Shown here piece after piece: positions 5,593-7,116 of a stretch of DNA of 7,116 nucleotides. Made by a program: the position numbers and the translations under genes. The notes beneath the pieces are model-generated. The model ran no database searches. It saw only the letters and a list, made by a program, of their open reading frames with translations, and was not told the origin of the DNA. The stretch spans positions 1 to 7,116 of the forward strand of contig CAZGKE010000166.1 of assembly GCA_964526035.1 (NCBI GenBank). The letters are read 5' to 3'. Each line of letters begins with the position of its first letter. Position 1 is the stretch's first letter. This stretch comes from DAOMOD01 sp964526035 (GTDB taxonomy: Bacteria > Pseudomonadota > Gammaproteobacteria > Xanthomonadales > BPKI01).

Positions 5593-5835
5593 TCAATCCC
5601 CCTGATCCGAACGTTCCTTGGCGTCCGTCACGAACTCAAGCTGCATGTCCACCTCGCCGAGATCGATCCGGCTGTTGCCACAGGTCGCTTCGGCATACGC
5701 GCCCAGCGCCGGCAGGATATCGATCTCCAGCGCATAGCCAGGCGGCTCGAGGTCGGCATCCGTGTGCGCACGCGTGGTCTCGCCGGCCCATTCGAGAAGT
5801 CTCGACTCCTGCTCCCGGTTCAATCGGATGATCAT
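5593..5835 (-). CDS. Small acidic hypothetical protein, 80 residues
   Basis: I do not recognise this family. Starting at the ATG at 5833-5835, the protein is MIIRLNREQESRLLEWAGET followed by an acidic stretch. It has a predicted N-terminal helix (about 6-19), then PPGYALEIDILPALGAY (33-49) and DLGEVDMQLEF (60-70), whose alternating patterns suggest beta strands. Acidic residues clearly outnumber basic ones, and there is no signal or membrane segment. Codons use G/C in third positions as in neighbouring genes, which supports real coding. An in-frame ATG at 5911-5913 would add 26 residues of low-complexity sequence; the shorter start is preferred because aggggc precedes it by about 9 bases. It lies 89 bases after the Fic gene. 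A small acidic protein beside a Fic gene could be an inhibitor or substrate, but the Fic protein carries its own inhibitory motif. Confidence 0.65.
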   Translation of the reverse strand: MIIRLNREQESRLLEWAGETTRAHTDADLEPPGYALEIDILPALGAYAEATCGNSRIDLGEVDMQLEFVTDAKERSDQGD

Positions 5836-5845
5836 CGGTGTTTGC

Positions 5846-5863
5846 CCCTGTTTCGGAACAGGG
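5846..5863 (-). promoter_or_regulatory. Hairpin overlapping the ribosome-binding site of the 80-residue protein gene
   Basis: A perfect 7-bp stem (ccctgtt/aacaggg with a 4-base loop) ends 10 bases before the ATG of the small acidic protein. On the coding strand its 3' arm contains most of the aggggc that would serve as Shine-Dalgarno sequence, so folding could hide the site. No T-run follows on either strand, so it is not an intrinsic terminator. The regulatory role is inference. Confidence 0.45.
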
Positions 5864-5924
5864 TAGCTGTGCGCAGCGCTGGTGTCCTGACCCGCGGAAC
5901 CCGCAGGTGGCATGCGCGGTGGGG

Positions 5925-7079
5925 CTACGCCGCCGACCAGGCGAAGTCGGGCGATAGCGCGCCCTTTTCTTCCAGCCGGAGCAGGCCCAGATCCAGCAAC
6001 TGCCTCAAGTCGCGTTGGCGCGTCTTGTCGGTCTTCCTGTAATACATGGCCTGGTAGCGTGGGTCGGCGCGCAGGGTGGCCAGCGGTAGTGGCCGGCCGT
6101 GGTCCAGCACGTGGCGGACGATGGCGTATTGGCGCGGATTGAGCTTTTTCTGGTCGAGATGCTGGCGAACGAGCGCCTCGAACAAGAGCCGGCCAACCAG
6201 GAAATTGACCCGGCCGTGCAGGCGCTCGATGACTGTGCGCAGACCCTCCAGATGAAACTCGATGAAGGGCTGGTGCGGGTGGTCCTCATGCCGCGCTGCG
6301 GCCTTGCGACAGGTGTTGAACAGAGTGAAGTAGCGGTGGATCTGCTCCTGGTAGTACTTGGCCAGGGCAAACGGCGCGTACTTGTATCCGGCCTGACGCA
6401 GCAAGGTGGCCTCCAGCACGCGACCGACGCGGCCGTTGCCGTCCCAGAAGGGATGGATCCACTCGAAGTACAGGTGCAGCAGCGGCGCACGAAAAAGGGC
6501 CGAGACCTCGGCCTGTACCAGCATTTCATGCCACTCGACGAGCCCCTCCATCAGGCGCAGAACATCGCGACCGGACTGCGGCGGCTTGTAGACGCCACCG
6601 TGGGCAGCATCCCCGACCACCGTGGGCCGCGCCTTGTCGTTGTCGCGGAATACGCCTGGCCGGTTGTCGGGGTCGGGTAGATCGCGACAGATCTCGGCGT
6701 GAACGGCGCGCACGTAGTCGATGGAGAAGTGCCAGTCCGGGTCTTCCGAGGCTTCAACGGCGAGGTCGTAGGCAACCTTGATGTTGCGAACCCGGATGTC
6801 CTGCTCGGCCTGGACGCGCTCGGGGTCCAGGTCGAGGGCGCGGCCGGTCTCTTCCTCGGTGAGGTTGGCGCCTTCGATGGTGTTGGTGCCGAACACCGAC
6901 TGCACCAGCACCTCGCGCTGCAGCTGGTTGGCTACCTGCGCCAGGGGCGAGGCGCTGAACATGCGCCAGGCGTCGTCCACGCGGGTGGCCAAGGGCTTGA
7001 GCGTCTCCAGGCTGGCTCCGACCTGGAAGGTGAAGGGACCGAAGCGCTCGGTTTCGAGGTGGAGCTCAGGGAGCTTCAT
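5925..7079 (-). CDS. Fic-domain protein (predicted AMP transferase) with winged-helix C-terminus
   Basis: This 384-residue protein carries the complete Fic catalytic loop HPFWDGNGRVGR (209-220): catalytic H209, metal-binding D213, and phosphate-binding N215, R217 and R220. The beta-hairpin 'flap' reads GGVYKPP (161-167). An inhibitory-helix motif of the (S/T)xxxE(G/N) type is present N-terminally as TNTIEG (65-70, E69). This places it among class II Fic proteins, where the glutamate blocks productive ATP binding in cis, so no separate antitoxin is needed. Residues about 310-375 (NPRQYAIVRHVL ... RQRDLRQLLDLGLLRL) look like a winged-helix DNA-binding-like domain, frequent in this Fic subgroup. 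Fic enzymes usually transfer AMP from ATP to Ser/Thr/Tyr of target proteins. The target here is unknown. The ATG at 7077-7079 lacks a clear ribosome-binding site, and the frame stays open to the window edge (a TTG lies at 7113-7115), so a longer N-terminus cannot be excluded. It is the first gene of the reverse-strand group. Confidence 0.92.
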   Translation of the reverse strand: MKLPELHLETERFGPFTFQVGASLETLKPLATRVDDAWRMFSASPLAQVANQLQREVLVQSVFGTNTIEGANLTEEETGRALDLDPERVQAEQDIRVRNIKVAYDLAVEASEDPDWHFSIDYVRAVHAEICRDLPDPDNRPGVFRDNDKARPTVVGDAAHGGVYKPPQSGRDVLRLMEGLVEWHEMLVQAEVSALFRAPLLHLYFEWIHPFWDGNGRVGRVLEATLLRQAGYKYAPFALAKYYQEQIHRYFTLFNTCRKAAARHEDHPHQPFIEFHLEGLRTVIERLHGRVNFLVGRLLFEALVRQHLDQKKLNPRQYAIVRHVLDHGRPLPLATLRADPRYQAMYYRKTDKTRQRDLRQLLDLGLLRLEEKGALSPDFAWSAA

Positions 7080-7116
7080 GTGCGAAAGTATGTCGCAATG
7101 AATGTCCGCATGCAAT

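Noticed and set aside
5846..5863. Hairpin as an intrinsic terminator of the Fic transcript
   Set aside because: The stem is followed by caaacaccg on the coding strand, with no T-run, and the other strand also lacks one.
6099..6680. 193-residue plus-strand frame inside the Fic gene
   Set aside because: It is exactly antisense to the catalytic Fic region, whose HPFWDGNGRVGR motif fixes the true strand.

Overview
The window is GC-rich, densely coding bacterial DNA. The G/C-biased third codon positions suggest a gamma-proteobacterium of the Xanthomonadales type (Xanthomonas/Lysobacter/Rhodanobacter relatives). So do the intergenic palindromes built on a 'gtgggag...cctcag...gac' core and the compact ABC-2 operon. 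This assignment is inference from repeat style and base composition, not a database match.

Layout. (1) 2-604 (+): the 3' end of a membrane-anchored protein with one C-terminal transmembrane helix. (2) 605-847: a gene-free spacer with an inverted pair of the intergenic repeat and a consensus -10 box for the next gene. (3) 848-924 (+): a complete tRNA-Arg with anticodon CCG and encoded CCA. (4) 925-1328: about 400 bases without a gene, holding a nearly perfect 24-bp inverted repeat, a second repeat unit and two abutting 10-bp palindromes. (5) 1329-3058 (+): a two-gene ABC-2 exporter, ATPase then permease, joined by an ATGA start/stop overlap. (6) 3059-3361: a second repeat-rich spacer carrying a related composite repeat, a GC palindrome and a 12-bp perfect palindrome. 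(7) 3362-4015 (+): a stand-alone HD-domain protein resembling the (p)ppGpp hydrolase domain of SpoT/MESH1. (8) 4072-7079 (-): four genes on one strand, read from the right edge: a Fic-domain protein, an 80-residue acidic protein, a 102-residue protein, and a DraG-type ADP-ribosylglycohydrolase. The HD gene converges on this group.

How the parts may work together. The exporter pair is a self-contained unit. The reverse-strand group places a predicted protein nucleotidyl-transferase (Fic, with an intact active site and a built-in inhibitory motif) on the same strand as a predicted eraser of ADP-ribose marks, with two unrecognised small proteins between them. A predicted alarmone hydrolase lies immediately beyond. 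A shared theme of nucleotide-based modification or signalling is the most interesting reading. The gaps of 89 and 154 bases mean that co-transcription is not proven, and Fic and ADP-ribosylglycohydrolase enzymes normally act on different marks. No insertion sequence, integrase, CRISPR array or clear rho-independent terminator was found.
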